From DATDAW01 sp036525185 (lineage in GTDB: Bacteria > Verrucomicrobiota > Verrucomicrobiia > Chthoniobacterales > DASVRZ01), in assembly GCA_036525185.1 (NCBI GenBank), contig DATDAW010000002.1:98260-162259 (forward strand): a stretch of 64,000 bases of DNA, in the 5' to 3' direction. Positions 35,813 to 44,953 of the stretch are shown one piece after another. The position numbers and the translations under genes were made by a program. Under the pieces are notes generated by a model that was given only the letters and a program-made list of their open reading frames with translations, was not told where the DNA came from and made no database searches. The number at the start of each line of letters is the position of its first letter. The first letter of the stretch is position 1.

Positions 35813-35967
35813 AGCTGAATTGAGAAAGGGGTGGAAACAGAACGCGTCCCAGGCCGGAAGGCAACGGAAAAGGTGATGACCCGAAAGCTTTCCCTTAGCT
35901 GTTAGGCGAGGAGGCGATTAGACACTTGATCGATCTCAAGGCGCATTCGGCTGTTGTTCGGTGATGA

Positions 35968-36450
35968 CTACCAAAAGCCGCCCTTCCCCTTGATCCGATA
36001 TTTTCCGTCGCCGACGCTGAGAACTTCGATGCGAACCCGCGCGAGGCCCTGATCGTAAAAGCCAAGCTTTTTCGCGACGGGTTCAGTAACGTCAAGCATA
36101 CGGCCGGAAATGAAAGGCCCACGGTCATTGATTCGTATGACCGCGGAACGGGCGTTGGCGAGATTGGTCACCCGGACACGGCAAGGCAGGGGGAGGGTTT
36201 TGTGAGCTCCGCACTTGGTCCAGGGATAGAGCTTTTCGCCGGTCGAAGTTTTGCCGGGAAAAAGGAACCAGCCTTCCTTGTAGTGGGACGCGGTGCCTTC
36301 CTCGGTGTAACCGACAGCGCCAGCGGGTTGCATTGGATGGTAACGGATTCCCCGGATGGAATAGGCGCGGGTTTGATAGCCGCGATATTCGTGGCCGGCG
36401 CAGCCGGTGAGGAGAATGAGGAGCGCTGCGATGATCAGCCTTCTGAACAT
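35968..36450 (-). CDS. rlpA: RlpA-like septal ring lipoprotein
   Basis: A 160-residue lipoprotein: hydrophobic signal with lipobox LTGC (C17), then a double-psi beta-barrel. EGTASHYKEGWFLFPGKTSTGE, AHKTLPLPCRVRVTNL and VIRINDRGPFISGRMLDVT are all family signatures, and the conserved Asp in RINDRGPF is present. RlpA proteins are lytic transglycosylases that cut glycan strands lacking stem peptides at the septum, or bind them. There is no C-terminal SPOR domain, unlike E. coli RlpA. A strong terminator lies between it and pnp. Confidence 0.85.
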   Translation of the reverse strand: MFRRLIIAALLILLTGCAGHEYRGYQTRAYSIRGIRYHPMQPAGAVGYTEEGTASHYKEGWFLFPGKTSTGEKLYPWTKCGAHKTLPLPCRVRVTNLANARSAVIRINDRGPFISGRMLDVTEPVAKKLGFYDQGLARVRIEVLSVGDGKYRIKGKGGFW

Positions 36451-36540
36451 GGCTTTCAGATGAAGCCGCAGGCAGCGGCGGTTGTCGAGGATTCTGTGTT
36501 GTAGCAGCCGGCGGGCCTCGGATGATCGCTGGATGGCGCA

Positions 36541-36574
36541 AAAAAAGGCGCGTCATGCGACGCGCCTTTTTTAA
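36541..36574. terminator. Strong intrinsic terminator (works on either strand)
   Basis: A perfect inverted repeat GGCGCGTC-ATGC-GACGCGCC is flanked by A6 on the left and T6 on the right. It lies 20 bases after the pnp stop (minus strand) and is the best terminator in the window. Confidence 0.9.
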
Positions 36575-36593
36575 ATAGCTCTGTGAATAGGGA

Positions 36594-38726
36594 TTACGCT
36601 CCGACTTCTGCCGCGGCGACTTCGTTGCGTTCTTTCATCGCAGCTTTGCGGCTGAGCTTCACGCGGCCCTTGTCGTCGATGCCGATGCATTTCACCCAGA
36701 TCATATCGCCGACATTGACGACGTCTTCGGTCTTCTTGACCCTGAAATCGGCCAATTCGGAAATGTGGCAGAGACCGTCCTTGCCAGGCAGGACTTCGAC
36801 GAAGGCGCCGAATTCTTTGATGGAAACGACACGCCCCTGGTAGGTTTCGCCAATGGTGATTTCCTTGGTCATGCCAGTGATGATTTCCTTGGCACGCTTC
36901 AGACTTTCGCCGTTGTTCGAGTAGATGTGCACGGAGCCATCGTCATCGATGTTAATCTCCGCGCCGGTCTCGGCAACGATGCCTTTGATGGTTTTGCCGC
37001 CAGGTCCGATAAGAAGGCCAATCTTGTCCGGATCAATCTTAATCGTTTCGATACGCGGTGCATACGGGCTGAGTTCGGCGCGGGGCGCGGCGATCGCAGA
37101 GGCCATGACCTCGAGAACTTTGCCACGCGCGGCTTTTGCCTCGAGGATGGCTTCGGTGAGAATCTTGTGGCTGACACCCGGGAGTTTCAGATCGAGCTGG
37201 AAGCCCGTGACGCCCGTGTCGGTGCCGCAAAGTTTGAAGTCCATGTCACCGAAGTGGTCCTCGGAGCCGATAATGTCGAGCAACGTCGTGTAGCGCTCCA
37301 AAACATCACCGTTGTATTCCGTAACAAGACCAACAGAAATGCCGGCAACCGGCTTTTTGAGTGGGACGCCCGCATCCATAAGAGCCATGACGCCGGAACA
37401 GACCGACGCCATGGACGTAGATCCGTTCGATTCGGTGACCTCGCTGCTCACGCGAATGGCATAAGGGAAATCTTCGACCGCTGGAATGACCGGGGCGATG
37501 GAACGCTCGGCGAGCGCACCGTGACCGATCTCACGGCGGCTGGTGCTGCCCGTGCGACCCGTTTCACCGACGGAGAAGGGCGGGAAGTTGTAGTGCAGAA
37601 TGAAACGTTTGGACTGTTCGCCACCCGTGTATCCGTCGAGAAGCTGGGCTTCATCGGTCGGGGCGAGCGTGGCCAGAGCGATGGCCTGGGTTTCTCCGCG
37701 CTGGAAGAGAGCGGAACCGTGCGAGCGTGGGAGCAAACCGGCTTCTGCTGAAAGCGGACGGAGAGTATGCAGGTCGCGACCGTCACAACGGCTGCGGCGG
37801 TCAAGAATCGAGCGGCGGAAAGCTTTCTTCTGCAGATGGTCGAACGCTTGCGAAATTTCGAACGGGGTCGCTTCCGGGAATTTCTCCAGAACCGCTGTCT
37901 TCACTTCGCTGCGCAACGCGTCAACGGCTTTGCTACGGGCGATTTTGCTCGGTGTGTAAAGAGCGGCTTCGATCCGATCGCCAGCGACCTGAAAGGCGAT
38001 CTCGAGGAGTTCGTCTTTCACTTCTAGGAGCGCGACCTGGCGCTTTGGTTTGCCTGCGATACGGCCCAGTTCATCCTGCGCTTCGATGACTTTGAGTGCT
38101 TCCTTGTGTGCGAATTCAAGGGCATTAATGAAATCGTCCTCGGGCAATTCGAGGGCCGAGCCTTCTATCATGATGACATCGTTGCGCGTGCCGACATAGA
38201 CGAGGTCGAGATCGCTCTCAGCGAGCTGCGAGTGCGTCGGATTGACGACGAATTCACCGCCGATGCGGCTTACGCGCACGGCGCCGACGGGGCCCGCAAA
38301 TGGAATGTCCGACACGACGAGCGCGGCGGAAGCGCCGTTGATGCTCAAAATATCGGGATCAATCTCGCCATCGGCGCTGAGCAGAATGCTAATGATCTGC
38401 GTGTCGTAGAAATAGTTCTTCGGAAACAGTGGACGCAGCGGACGGTCGGTCATGCGTGCGGTGAGAATTTCTTTTTCCGAAGGGCGACCCTCGCGTTTGA
38501 AATAACCGCCGGGGAATTTGCCGACTGCGGCGGCTTTTTCGCGGTAATCGACGGTCAGCGGAAAGAAATCCTGACCTTCTTTGATAGTGGTGGCGGAAAC
38601 GGCCGAGACGAGGACGATGGTGTCGCCGCTGCGAACGATGACGGAGCCATCGGAGAGTTTGGCGATTTTGCCGGTTTCGAACGTAAGGGGGTTTTGCCCG
38701 ACGTGGGCGGAAACAGAATGAGACAT
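36594..38726 (-). CDS. pnp: Polyribonucleotide nucleotidyltransferase
   Basis: A 710-residue phosphorolytic 3'-5' exoribonuclease of the RNA degradosome. Two RNase PH domains (about 10-145 and 320-460) flank a helical linker. They are followed by a KH domain (DKIGLLIGPGGKTIKGI near 565) and an S1 domain (TYQGRVVSIKEFGAFVEVLP near 633). PGGYFKREGRPSEKE and GHGALAERS are catalytic-region signatures. The gene order rpsO-pnp on the same strand is conserved in many bacteria; the 228-base gap leaves room for a PNPase autoregulatory site. Confidence 0.96.
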   Translation of the reverse strand: MSHSVSAHVGQNPLTFETGKIAKLSDGSVIVRSGDTIVLVSAVSATTIKEGQDFFPLTVDYREKAAAVGKFPGGYFKREGRPSEKEILTARMTDRPLRPLFPKNYFYDTQIISILLSADGEIDPDILSINGASAALVVSDIPFAGPVGAVRVSRIGGEFVVNPTHSQLAESDLDLVYVGTRNDVIMIEGSALELPEDDFINALEFAHKEALKVIEAQDELGRIAGKPKRQVALLEVKDELLEIAFQVAGDRIEAALYTPSKIARSKAVDALRSEVKTAVLEKFPEATPFEISQAFDHLQKKAFRRSILDRRSRCDGRDLHTLRPLSAEAGLLPRSHGSALFQRGETQAIALATLAPTDEAQLLDGYTGGEQSKRFILHYNFPPFSVGETGRTGSTSRREIGHGALAERSIAPVIPAVEDFPYAIRVSSEVTESNGSTSMASVCSGVMALMDAGVPLKKPVAGISVGLVTEYNGDVLERYTTLLDIIGSEDHFGDMDFKLCGTDTGVTGFQLDLKLPGVSHKILTEAILEAKAARGKVLEVMASAIAAPRAELSPYAPRIETIKIDPDKIGLLIGPGGKTIKGIVAETGAEINIDDDGSVHIYSNNGESLKRAKEIITGMTKEITIGETYQGRVVSIKEFGAFVEVLPGKDGLCHISELADFRVKKTEDVVNVGDMIWVKCIGIDDKGRVKLSRKAAMKERNEVAAAEVGA

Positions 38727-38954
38727 GTTCTAGCTAATTAGGAAAATGACATTCCCGTTCCGGCCCTGAAACGCAGATTTCAACCCCGCGTCTGGCAAGG
38801 CGAGGCTGAAAACTGGGGTTCAAGGCGCTTAAAAACGGGAAATGCCGGGTTGTTTTGTGGTTTTTACGACGCCACCCCGCCAATCGGAAATTGGAAGGGT
38901 GGAAACGTCGAAAAAGGGATTTGGGGGGATTCTCCGGGTCGAGCGGAGCCTCGG

Positions 38955-39215
38955 TTATTTCCGAAGACTGAGCTTGTCGATGACGGTCTTGTACCGTTCA
39001 CCAGAAGTCCTTTTGAGGTAATCGAGAAGACTGCGACGTTGGGCGACGAGTTTAAGAAGTCCGCGGCGAGAATGATGATCTTTGACGTGGCCCTTGAGAT
39101 GCTCGGTCAAATGATTGATCCGTGCGGTAATGAGGGCGATCTGAACATCAGCGCTGCCGGTGTCGTTGCTATGCAACTGAAACGGTGTCAGATCTTGGGT
39201 TGCTGTGGTTGCCAT
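38955..39215 (-). CDS. rpsO: 30S ribosomal protein S15
   Basis: An 86-residue protein with the S15 signature TGSADVQIALITARINHLTE and HKDHHSRRGLL-type loop (HVKDHHSRRGLLKLVAQRRS), which binds helix 22 of 16S rRNA. It ends YKTVIDKLSLRK. Start at ATG 39215; the longer frame reaching 39515 is not S15-like. It is followed on the same strand by pnp, the usual partner. The N-terminus reads MATTATQDLTPFQLH. Confidence 0.95.
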   Translation of the reverse strand: MATTATQDLTPFQLHSNDTGSADVQIALITARINHLTEHLKGHVKDHHSRRGLLKLVAQRRSLLDYLKRTSGERYKTVIDKLSLRK

Positions 39216-39515
39216 AAATTTAGAGTTCGCAAATATGACGGACTTTTTTGGACGCGCAAGGGGAGTTATCGGGAGAATTTTGGGCTGGGTGTCATCGAAA
39301 TAGTGAAAATTAGGGCCACGTCCGGCGGCTTTGCTGGACGGCCGGAAGTCATGCTCTTGTTGAGCCGGCGTACGGGTTGGCCACGGGCGGATACGCATAA
39401 CGCATAAGGTTCCCCGGCGTGCGAGCCGATTGAACTTCGCCCAAGCGGACATCAAAATTTGCGCTAAAATACACTTGCGCGCGAAAGAAATCTCTCCATC
39501 ATAAGCGCTCCGCAC

Positions 39516-39590
39516 GCGGGTGTAGCTCAGTGGTAGAGCACTTCCTTGCCAAGGAAGACGTCGAGAGTTCGAGTCTCTTCACCCGCTCCA
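39516..39590 (+). tRNA. tRNA-Gly (anticodon GCC)
   Basis: The acceptor arms GCGGGTG and CACCCGC pair perfectly, followed by T and an encoded CCA. The D-arm is AGCTCAGTGGTAGAGC, the anticodon stem-loop is TTCCTTGCCAAGGAA with GCC, and the T-arm is GAGAGTTCGAGTCTCT. All arms fold normally. It precedes trpC by 29 bases. Confidence 0.97.
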
Positions 39591-39619
39591 AATTCCTGGG
39601 TAACCAGGTCTTCTTCTCA

Positions 39620-40399
39620 ATGGACCGTCTTCGTCAAATTCTCGCCACCAAGGAAGACGAAGTTCGCAAGTTACTCCCGCGTAAGGATTTGCTGCGAGCT
39701 GCAGCGTTGGAACGCAACGATTTCCGGCCCTTTCGTGTGGCGATCGATCGCGGAGACGAAGCGCTCGGTCTGATCGCTGAAGTGAAAAAAGCATCGCCGT
39801 CGGCAGGAGTTATCGCGGAAAATTTCGATCCAGTTTTGATCGCGAAAGCCTACGAAAGTGCCGGCGCGCACGCCTTGTCGGTGCTTACAGATGAGTCGTA
39901 TTTCCAGGGAGCACTCAAGTACCTCGTCGACATTCGGGCTGCGGTCTCGCTGCCGGTATTGCGGAAGGATTTCATCATTCACGAAGTGCAGATTTACGAG
40001 GCGGCTGTTGCTGGAGCAGATGCGATTTTACTGATTGTCGCTGCCTTGGAGCAAAATGACTTGGTTCATTTGCTCGAAGTGGCCGAGGCATGCCAGCTGG
40101 ATGCGCTCGTGGAGGTCCACAATTTGGAGGAAATGGACCGGGCCTTGGAGACTAACGCTCGATTCATTGGGATCAATAACCGCAACCTGCGCACTTTCGA
40201 GGTCGATTTGGCTACCACTGAAGTGCTCAGCGAAGAAGTTCCCGACAGCATCACACTGGTAAGCGAAAGCGGCATCAAGACCAATGCCGACGCGCGCCGC
40301 GTTTTCGGTGCAGGCGTCGATGCATTGCTCGTCGGCGAAACCCTTATGCGCGCAGGCAATATCCACGCCACAGTCGAAGATTTACTGGCGGTTGGGTAA
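39620..40399 (+). CDS. trpC: Indole-3-glycerol phosphate synthase
   Basis: A 259-residue TIM barrel of tryptophan synthesis that closes the indole ring from CdRP. EVKKASPSAGVI near 53 holds the catalytic lysine and the phosphate loop. VLTDESYFQGALKYL, LPVLRKDFIIHEVQIYE (catalytic Lys and Glu), LVEVHNLEEMDRAL, IGINNRNLRTFEVDL and LVSESGI follow in order. No other trp gene is adjacent. Start at ATG 39620 gives MDRLRQILATKEDEV, the usual N-terminus; a longer frame would run into the tRNA gene. Confidence 0.95.
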   Translation: MDRLRQILATKEDEVRKLLPRKDLLRAAALERNDFRPFRVAIDRGDEALGLIAEVKKASPSAGVIAENFDPVLIAKAYESAGAHALSVLTDESYFQGALKYLVDIRAAVSLPVLRKDFIIHEVQIYEAAVAGADAILLIVAALEQNDLVHLLEVAEACQLDALVEVHNLEEMDRALETNARFIGINNRNLRTFEVDLATTEVLSEEVPDSITLVSESGIKTNADARRVFGAGVDALLVGETLMRAGNIHATVEDLLAVG

Positions 40400-40426
40400 G
40401 GGTGGGCTGATTGAAGGCCGCGGCCA

Positions 40427-40495
40427 GGCTGTCGCCGGGTCGTGACCGCCGGTCCCGGTGGCCAAGTGACAGCCATAGACCGCCGTTACGACAAA
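40427..40495. repeat. Dispersed palindromic repeat, copy 3 region
   Basis: On the minus strand TCGTAACGGCGGTCTATGGC matches the core of the copies at 10025 and 11531. Here it is combined with the inverted pair GGCTGTC (40427-40433) and GACAGCC (40468-40474). It lies just after trpC, in the convergent gap before the lipoprotein gene, and could also act as a transcription stop. Confidence 0.55.
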
Positions 40496-40510
40496 TCCCT
40501 GAGCGCTTCC

Positions 40511-41083
40511 CTAAGATTTTCCCATTTCCTCGACTGTAGCGTCGTCAATAAGGAATTCGGACTCTGCGGAACCGGCGGTGATGAAAATCGCGCCGGTATA
40601 TGAATCCGGCGGAGCAGTGACCGTGATTTGGAGTTTTTGCCAGGAACCGGGTTGCGCTGGGAAGGCGACAGGCGCCGATTTTTCGGCCTTCACAGGATCG
40701 TTGTTGATTGTGTAGAAGCGGAATTCAAACGTCGCGGGACCCGGGTGAACGGTGCGGACCCAAAGGCCGACGCGATAGGCGTTACCGGGGGTCACCGGGA
40801 AACGAGGGCCGTCGACGCGGGCCGAATTTGGCGCTGCTGTGCTGATCTGAAGCGAAGCGATCCCTGTGCGCGCGCTGGATTTTACGACGGCGACTTTCGC
40901 CTTATCAGGCCAATCCCAACCGTCTCCGCCTTCTTCGAAGCTCCCGTTGGGAAGATAGGGCGAATGGTTGTCGCTGAGTTCGTCCTTCTTTTCGTCGCAC
41001 CCGAAAAGAAGGGCACACGCCATGGCAGCCGTCAGACCTTTAAAAACAGAGATTCTTCGTTGCCCGGCGGGGATTTTTTTCAT
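40511..41083 (-). CDS. Lipoprotein with a carbohydrate-binding-like beta-sandwich
   Basis: A 190-residue protein: basic N-terminus, hydrophobic signal and a lipobox-like ALLFGC (C29). It is followed by a domain with the pattern of CBM4/9-type or galactose-binding jelly rolls: LPNGSFEEGGDGW, then SARTGIASLQISTAA and VTPGNAYRVGLWVRT, ending FLIDDATVEEM. Such domains bind glycans; no catalytic domain is present. It is divergent from the ABC exporter genes across 68 bases. Confidence 0.7.
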   Translation of the reverse strand: MKKIPAGQRRISVFKGLTAAMACALLFGCDEKKDELSDNHSPYLPNGSFEEGGDGWDWPDKAKVAVVKSSARTGIASLQISTAAPNSARVDGPRFPVTPGNAYRVGLWVRTVHPGPATFEFRFYTINNDPVKAEKSAPVAFPAQPGSWQKLQITVTAPPDSYTGAIFITAGSAESEFLIDDATVEEMGKS

Positions 41084-41151
41084 GTGATGAGCGTTTGCCA
41101 AACGCCTGACAGCTGGCAACTCGAAAGATAGGGATCTCGGAAGGAAGCACG

Positions 41152-42969
41152 ATGACGGCCAACGAATCGCCGAAAGCTACGGACACGGCTAAAAAATCCT
41201 TTGGCGCGCTCAGAAATCTGGGCGGCGTCCTGCTTTACCTGCGCAAATATTCCGTGGGAACGGCGGGGGCGATCGGGATGTTGCTGGTGATCATGGGGAT
41301 CGAACTCTCGCTTCCGCAGGTAGTCGGGCGGGCGATTACGGCGCTGAAGGATCATTTGGAAAATGCGACCCCATTTGTGCCCCTGGCGTTTGCAGGAGTT
41401 TTTCTCGGACTGTCGCTCTCGCGGGAAACGTTGAGATTCGGGCTGGGACGATTGCGGAGCCGGGTTATCCAAGGCGTTTTGGCAGATATCCGCGGCGATA
41501 TTTACGACGCCATTCAGTGGCTGCCGTTTAGCTTTCACGACAAGAACAACACGGGTGAGCTGATTTCGCGTTCGACGAGCGACATTCAACGGCTACAGGA
41601 GTTCCTGTTCGCGTGCCTGTTTTTGAGTGTGGACATCTTTGTGTTCCTCATCGGATCGATCGTGCTGATTTGGCTCACGAACTGGCAATTGGGTGTCGCC
41701 GCATGCTGTGTGCTGGCGCCGGCAATCGGATTGCTGGCCTTTTACTCGCGCAAATTGCATCCCCTCTGGCGCCAGGTTCACGACCGGTACTCGGAAATGA
41801 CGACGGTCATCCAGGAAAACATCGCGGGGGTGCGGGTGGTGAAGGCGTTCGCATCGGAGGAGCGCGAGATCGAGAAATTCCGGGCACGAAATGCGGTATT
41901 CATCGACGCCGTCACGCGGACGATCAATTTCTGGGCGGCACGAGTTCCGATGGCGCAATTTTTCTTTGGCCTCGGCGTACCGGTGATTCTGTGGCTGGGC
42001 GGTAGACAAGTCATTAGCGGAGAGCTGCTTGTGGGCGATCTGGCGAAGGTCGTTTTTTATCTGCTGGCGATCGGCAACCGGATGCAATCGGTGGGGATTT
42101 TCGCGAATGTCATGCAAAACGCTAGCGCCAGTGCCGGCCGGATTTTGGAGATCATTCACGAGCCGCCGGCGATCGTAAGTGGAACGCGGGATTTGCCCAT
42201 TGGGCGCGGTGCGGTTTCGTTTGAGAACGTGTGTTTCCGTTACCGGGACGGACGCGCGTCGTTGGAGAATTTCTCGTTGCAAGTGGCTCCGGGCGAAACC
42301 GTTGCGCTGGTGGGAGCGACAGGCGCCGGAAAGACCACCGTGGTGAATCTGATACCGCGCTTTTACGATGCAACGGACGGGATCGTTCGCGTGGAAGGGG
42401 TGAATGTCCGCGAACTGCGGCTAGATCAATTGCGCCGGACCGTGGCGGTGATTTTTCAGGAAACCTTCCTTTTCAGCGCAACCGTGGCGGAGAATATTGC
42501 GTTCGGGCGCCCGGACGCGACACGGGAACAAATCATGGCGGCGGCGCAAGCAGCTCAGGCAGCGGAGTTTATTGAGAAACTTGAGGACGGTTACGACACG
42601 ATGGTCGGTGAACGCGGAATGTCACTGAGCGGCGGCCAGAAACAACGGATCGCCATCGCCCGGGCGTTCCTCATGGACCCGCGGATTCTCATTCTGGACG
42701 ACGCAACGGCAGCAGTGGACCCGGAAACCGAGCGTCTCATCCGCGAAGCGATGGTTCGTTTGACCGCGAACCGGACGACCTTTCTCATCGCTCACCGTTT
42801 TTCGACCGTGCGTCACGCCCAGCGGATCGTCGTTCTGGAAAAAGGCCGCGTCGTGGAGACGGGAACGCATGCAGAATTACTGGCAAAAGACGGCGCCTAT
42901 TGCCACCTGTTCGCAGCGCAACTGGGAGGACTGGAAGGCGAGCCTGCTGAATCCATATCGCCAGGATAA
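41152..42969 (+). CDS. ABC exporter half-transporter with degenerate catalytic site
   Basis: A 605-residue MsbA/multidrug-type protein: six membrane helices (about 40-330) and a C-terminal nucleotide-binding domain. Walker A is GATGAGKTT (near 387), the Q-loop VIFQETFLF is normal, and the signature LSGGQ is at 492-496. Walker B is LILDDATAAVD, with D516 normal but D517 in place of the catalytic glutamate. The H-loop LIAHRFST is intact. An Asp there is typical of the degenerate partner in heterodimeric exporters. The next ABC gene, 172 bases downstream, is the likely partner. The substrate (lipid, drug or peptide) is unknown. Confidence 0.9.
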   Translation: MTANESPKATDTAKKSFGALRNLGGVLLYLRKYSVGTAGAIGMLLVIMGIELSLPQVVGRAITALKDHLENATPFVPLAFAGVFLGLSLSRETLRFGLGRLRSRVIQGVLADIRGDIYDAIQWLPFSFHDKNNTGELISRSTSDIQRLQEFLFACLFLSVDIFVFLIGSIVLIWLTNWQLGVAACCVLAPAIGLLAFYSRKLHPLWRQVHDRYSEMTTVIQENIAGVRVVKAFASEEREIEKFRARNAVFIDAVTRTINFWAARVPMAQFFFGLGVPVILWLGGRQVISGELLVGDLAKVVFYLLAIGNRMQSVGIFANVMQNASASAGRILEIIHEPPAIVSGTRDLPIGRGAVSFENVCFRYRDGRASLENFSLQVAPGETVALVGATGAGKTTVVNLIPRFYDATDGIVRVEGVNVRELRLDQLRRTVAVIFQETFLFSATVAENIAFGRPDATREQIMAAAQAAQAAEFIEKLEDGYDTMVGERGMSLSGGQKQRIAIARAFLMDPRILILDDATAAVDPETERLIREAMVRLTANRTTFLIAHRFSTVRHAQRIVVLEKGRVVETGTHAELLAKDGAYCHLFAAQLGGLEGEPAESISPG

Positions 42970-43141
42970 ATCGTCGGCTCGCTGCCTGCGAGGCCCTCAA
43001 CCTACATCAGCTCACGGAATTGCTAAGGTGTGGGGCCGGCGCCTTTTGCAATACCCGCCATAGTGAAAGCGCTCATGCATCGTGGTGTGAAATTGCGTTT
43101 TGCCGCCCGAAGTCCGGTTTTGTTACATTTGAGTTTTTCCC

Positions 43142-44941
43142 ATGGCCGCTATTGATCCTATTGTCGAAGAACAGCTCGCGCAGCGCGCGATGACTTCGGA
43201 ATTGTTCTTCCGGCTGGTGACCTATCTGCGACCCTATAAGTGGTCGGTCTTCGTAGCGATTGCGGCGTCGATTGGGCAGGTGGCCTGTCAATTGGCTGGG
43301 CCGCGTCTCGTGCAGATGGGGATCGACCGGTACTTGATGGTAATCAACGACACGACATCGGCGACGCGTGGAGTGATGGCTATTTCCGGTATCTATCTCG
43401 CGAGTCTCGCGTTGGCGTGGCTGTTTTCCGTGACGTATGTCCGGCATTCTTTCCGGGCCGGACAAGGCGCTGTCAACGACCTCCGAATGAATGTCTTCCG
43501 CCACATTCAGGCGCTCAGTTTGAATTACTTCGATCGGACGCATCAGGGGCGGATCATTGCCCGCGCAGACTCGGACATGAGCTCGATGTTTGACCTTTTT
43601 ACCAACGGCGCGAGCCAGATGGTAACGAGTCTGTTAACGCTCGTCGGTGTGCTGGGGCTCATGCTGCAATACGATTGGCGGTTGTGCGCGGCGGTAAGCC
43701 TTGTGTTGCCTCCTCTGGTCGGCTCGACGTGGTGGTTTCAGCAAACGGTCATGCGCGCTTATCGCAAAATGCGGATGGTGCAATCGCGGATCACGGCCGC
43801 TGTCGCAGAAAACATCTCCGGCGTGCGGGTGGTGCAGGGTTTTGCGCGGCAGGAGGTAAATCTCCGGGCGTTCGAAGAGCTGAACGACAAATTTACCGAC
43901 CGTTTTTACAAAGTGGCTCGAATATTTCACAGTTACATGCCGATGCTCGGCGTGCTCTACGGCATTGGCACGGCGATCATTTTGGGATATGGCGGCTGGC
44001 TCGCGTTACGCCGCGAGATCACGCCCGGGGAACTGGCGGCGTTTTTGATGTATCTCGGCATGTTCTTTGGGCCGATCCAGACCATGGGCGATCTGTACAA
44101 CCAAACCATTTCCGCGGCGGCGAGTGCGGAGAGGGTTTTTCAGCTGCTCGACACACCGCCACAGATTGTGGACGCGAACGAAGCGGTTGAATTGCTGGAA
44201 ATCGCGGGGCGTGTGGCGTTTGAGAACGTGTCTTTCCGGTATGACACGACACCGGAAGATTGGTGGACCTTGCGCGATATCCATTTTATCGTGGAACCAG
44301 GAAAAACCATTGCACTGGTCGGTGCGACCGGCTCGGGAAAAAGCAGCATCATCAATTTGCTCGCACGGTTTTATGAGCCACAGCAGGGGAGGATTACGGT
44401 GGATGGATTCGACCTGAGGACGACGACGATCGACTCGTTGCACCGTCACATCGGGATCGTGACGCAGGAGAACTTCCTTTTCACGGGAACCGTGCTCGAA
44501 AATTTGAAGTTCGGACGCCCCGGCGCGACGGACGAAGAAGTCATTGCGGCGGCGAAAATGCTCGGCACACATGACATGATCCTTGGCTTAACAAATGGCT
44601 ACGCGACCAAAGTCTCCGAGCGCGGCTCGAATTTCTCTGCGGGCGAACGGCAGCTGATCTGCTTCACCCGCGCCATGGTGGCGGAGCCCCGGATTTTGAT
44701 CCTCGACGAGGCCACGAGCGCGGTCGATCCACACACGGAGCAGGTCATCCAAAATGCCATCGACCGGTTGTTCGAAAAACGCACGAGCTTCGTCATTGCC
44801 CATCGGTTATCAACCGTTCGCAAAGCCGATTTGATTCTCGTTCTTCGCGAGGGTCGGATCATCGAACGCGGCACACACGCGGAACTTTTGGCCGCCGCCG
44901 GTGAATACCGGCGACTCCACGATGAGTTTGTCCAGGCGTAG
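43142..44941 (+). CDS. ABC exporter half-transporter with consensus catalytic site
   Basis: A 599-residue partner of the preceding gene: six membrane helices (about 30-320) and a nucleotide-binding domain. Walker A is GATGSGKSS, Walker B LILDEATSAVD has the catalytic glutamate E523, and the H-loop is VIAHRLST. The signature is FSAGE at 498-502 instead of LSGGQ. In a head-to-tail dimer, the altered signature would pair with the Asp-containing Walker B of the first protein. One site would then be fully degenerate and the other fully consensus, as in TM287/288 and BmrCD. The start at ATG 43142 has only a weak ribosome-binding site. Confidence 0.9.
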   Translation: MAAIDPIVEEQLAQRAMTSELFFRLVTYLRPYKWSVFVAIAASIGQVACQLAGPRLVQMGIDRYLMVINDTTSATRGVMAISGIYLASLALAWLFSVTYVRHSFRAGQGAVNDLRMNVFRHIQALSLNYFDRTHQGRIIARADSDMSSMFDLFTNGASQMVTSLLTLVGVLGLMLQYDWRLCAAVSLVLPPLVGSTWWFQQTVMRAYRKMRMVQSRITAAVAENISGVRVVQGFARQEVNLRAFEELNDKFTDRFYKVARIFHSYMPMLGVLYGIGTAIILGYGGWLALRREITPGELAAFLMYLGMFFGPIQTMGDLYNQTISAAASAERVFQLLDTPPQIVDANEAVELLEIAGRVAFENVSFRYDTTPEDWWTLRDIHFIVEPGKTIALVGATGSGKSSIINLLARFYEPQQGRITVDGFDLRTTTIDSLHRHIGIVTQENFLFTGTVLENLKFGRPGATDEEVIAAAKMLGTHDMILGLTNGYATKVSERGSNFSAGERQLICFTRAMVAEPRILILDEATSAVDPHTEQVIQNAIDRLFEKRTSFVIAHRLSTVRKADLILVLREGRIIERGTHAELLAAAGEYRRLHDEFVQA

Positions 44942-44953
44942 GGCCTAAGGGAA

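Noticed and set aside
36765..37751. 328-codon plus-strand open frame
   Set aside because: Antisense to pnp, which has full domain support on the minus strand.
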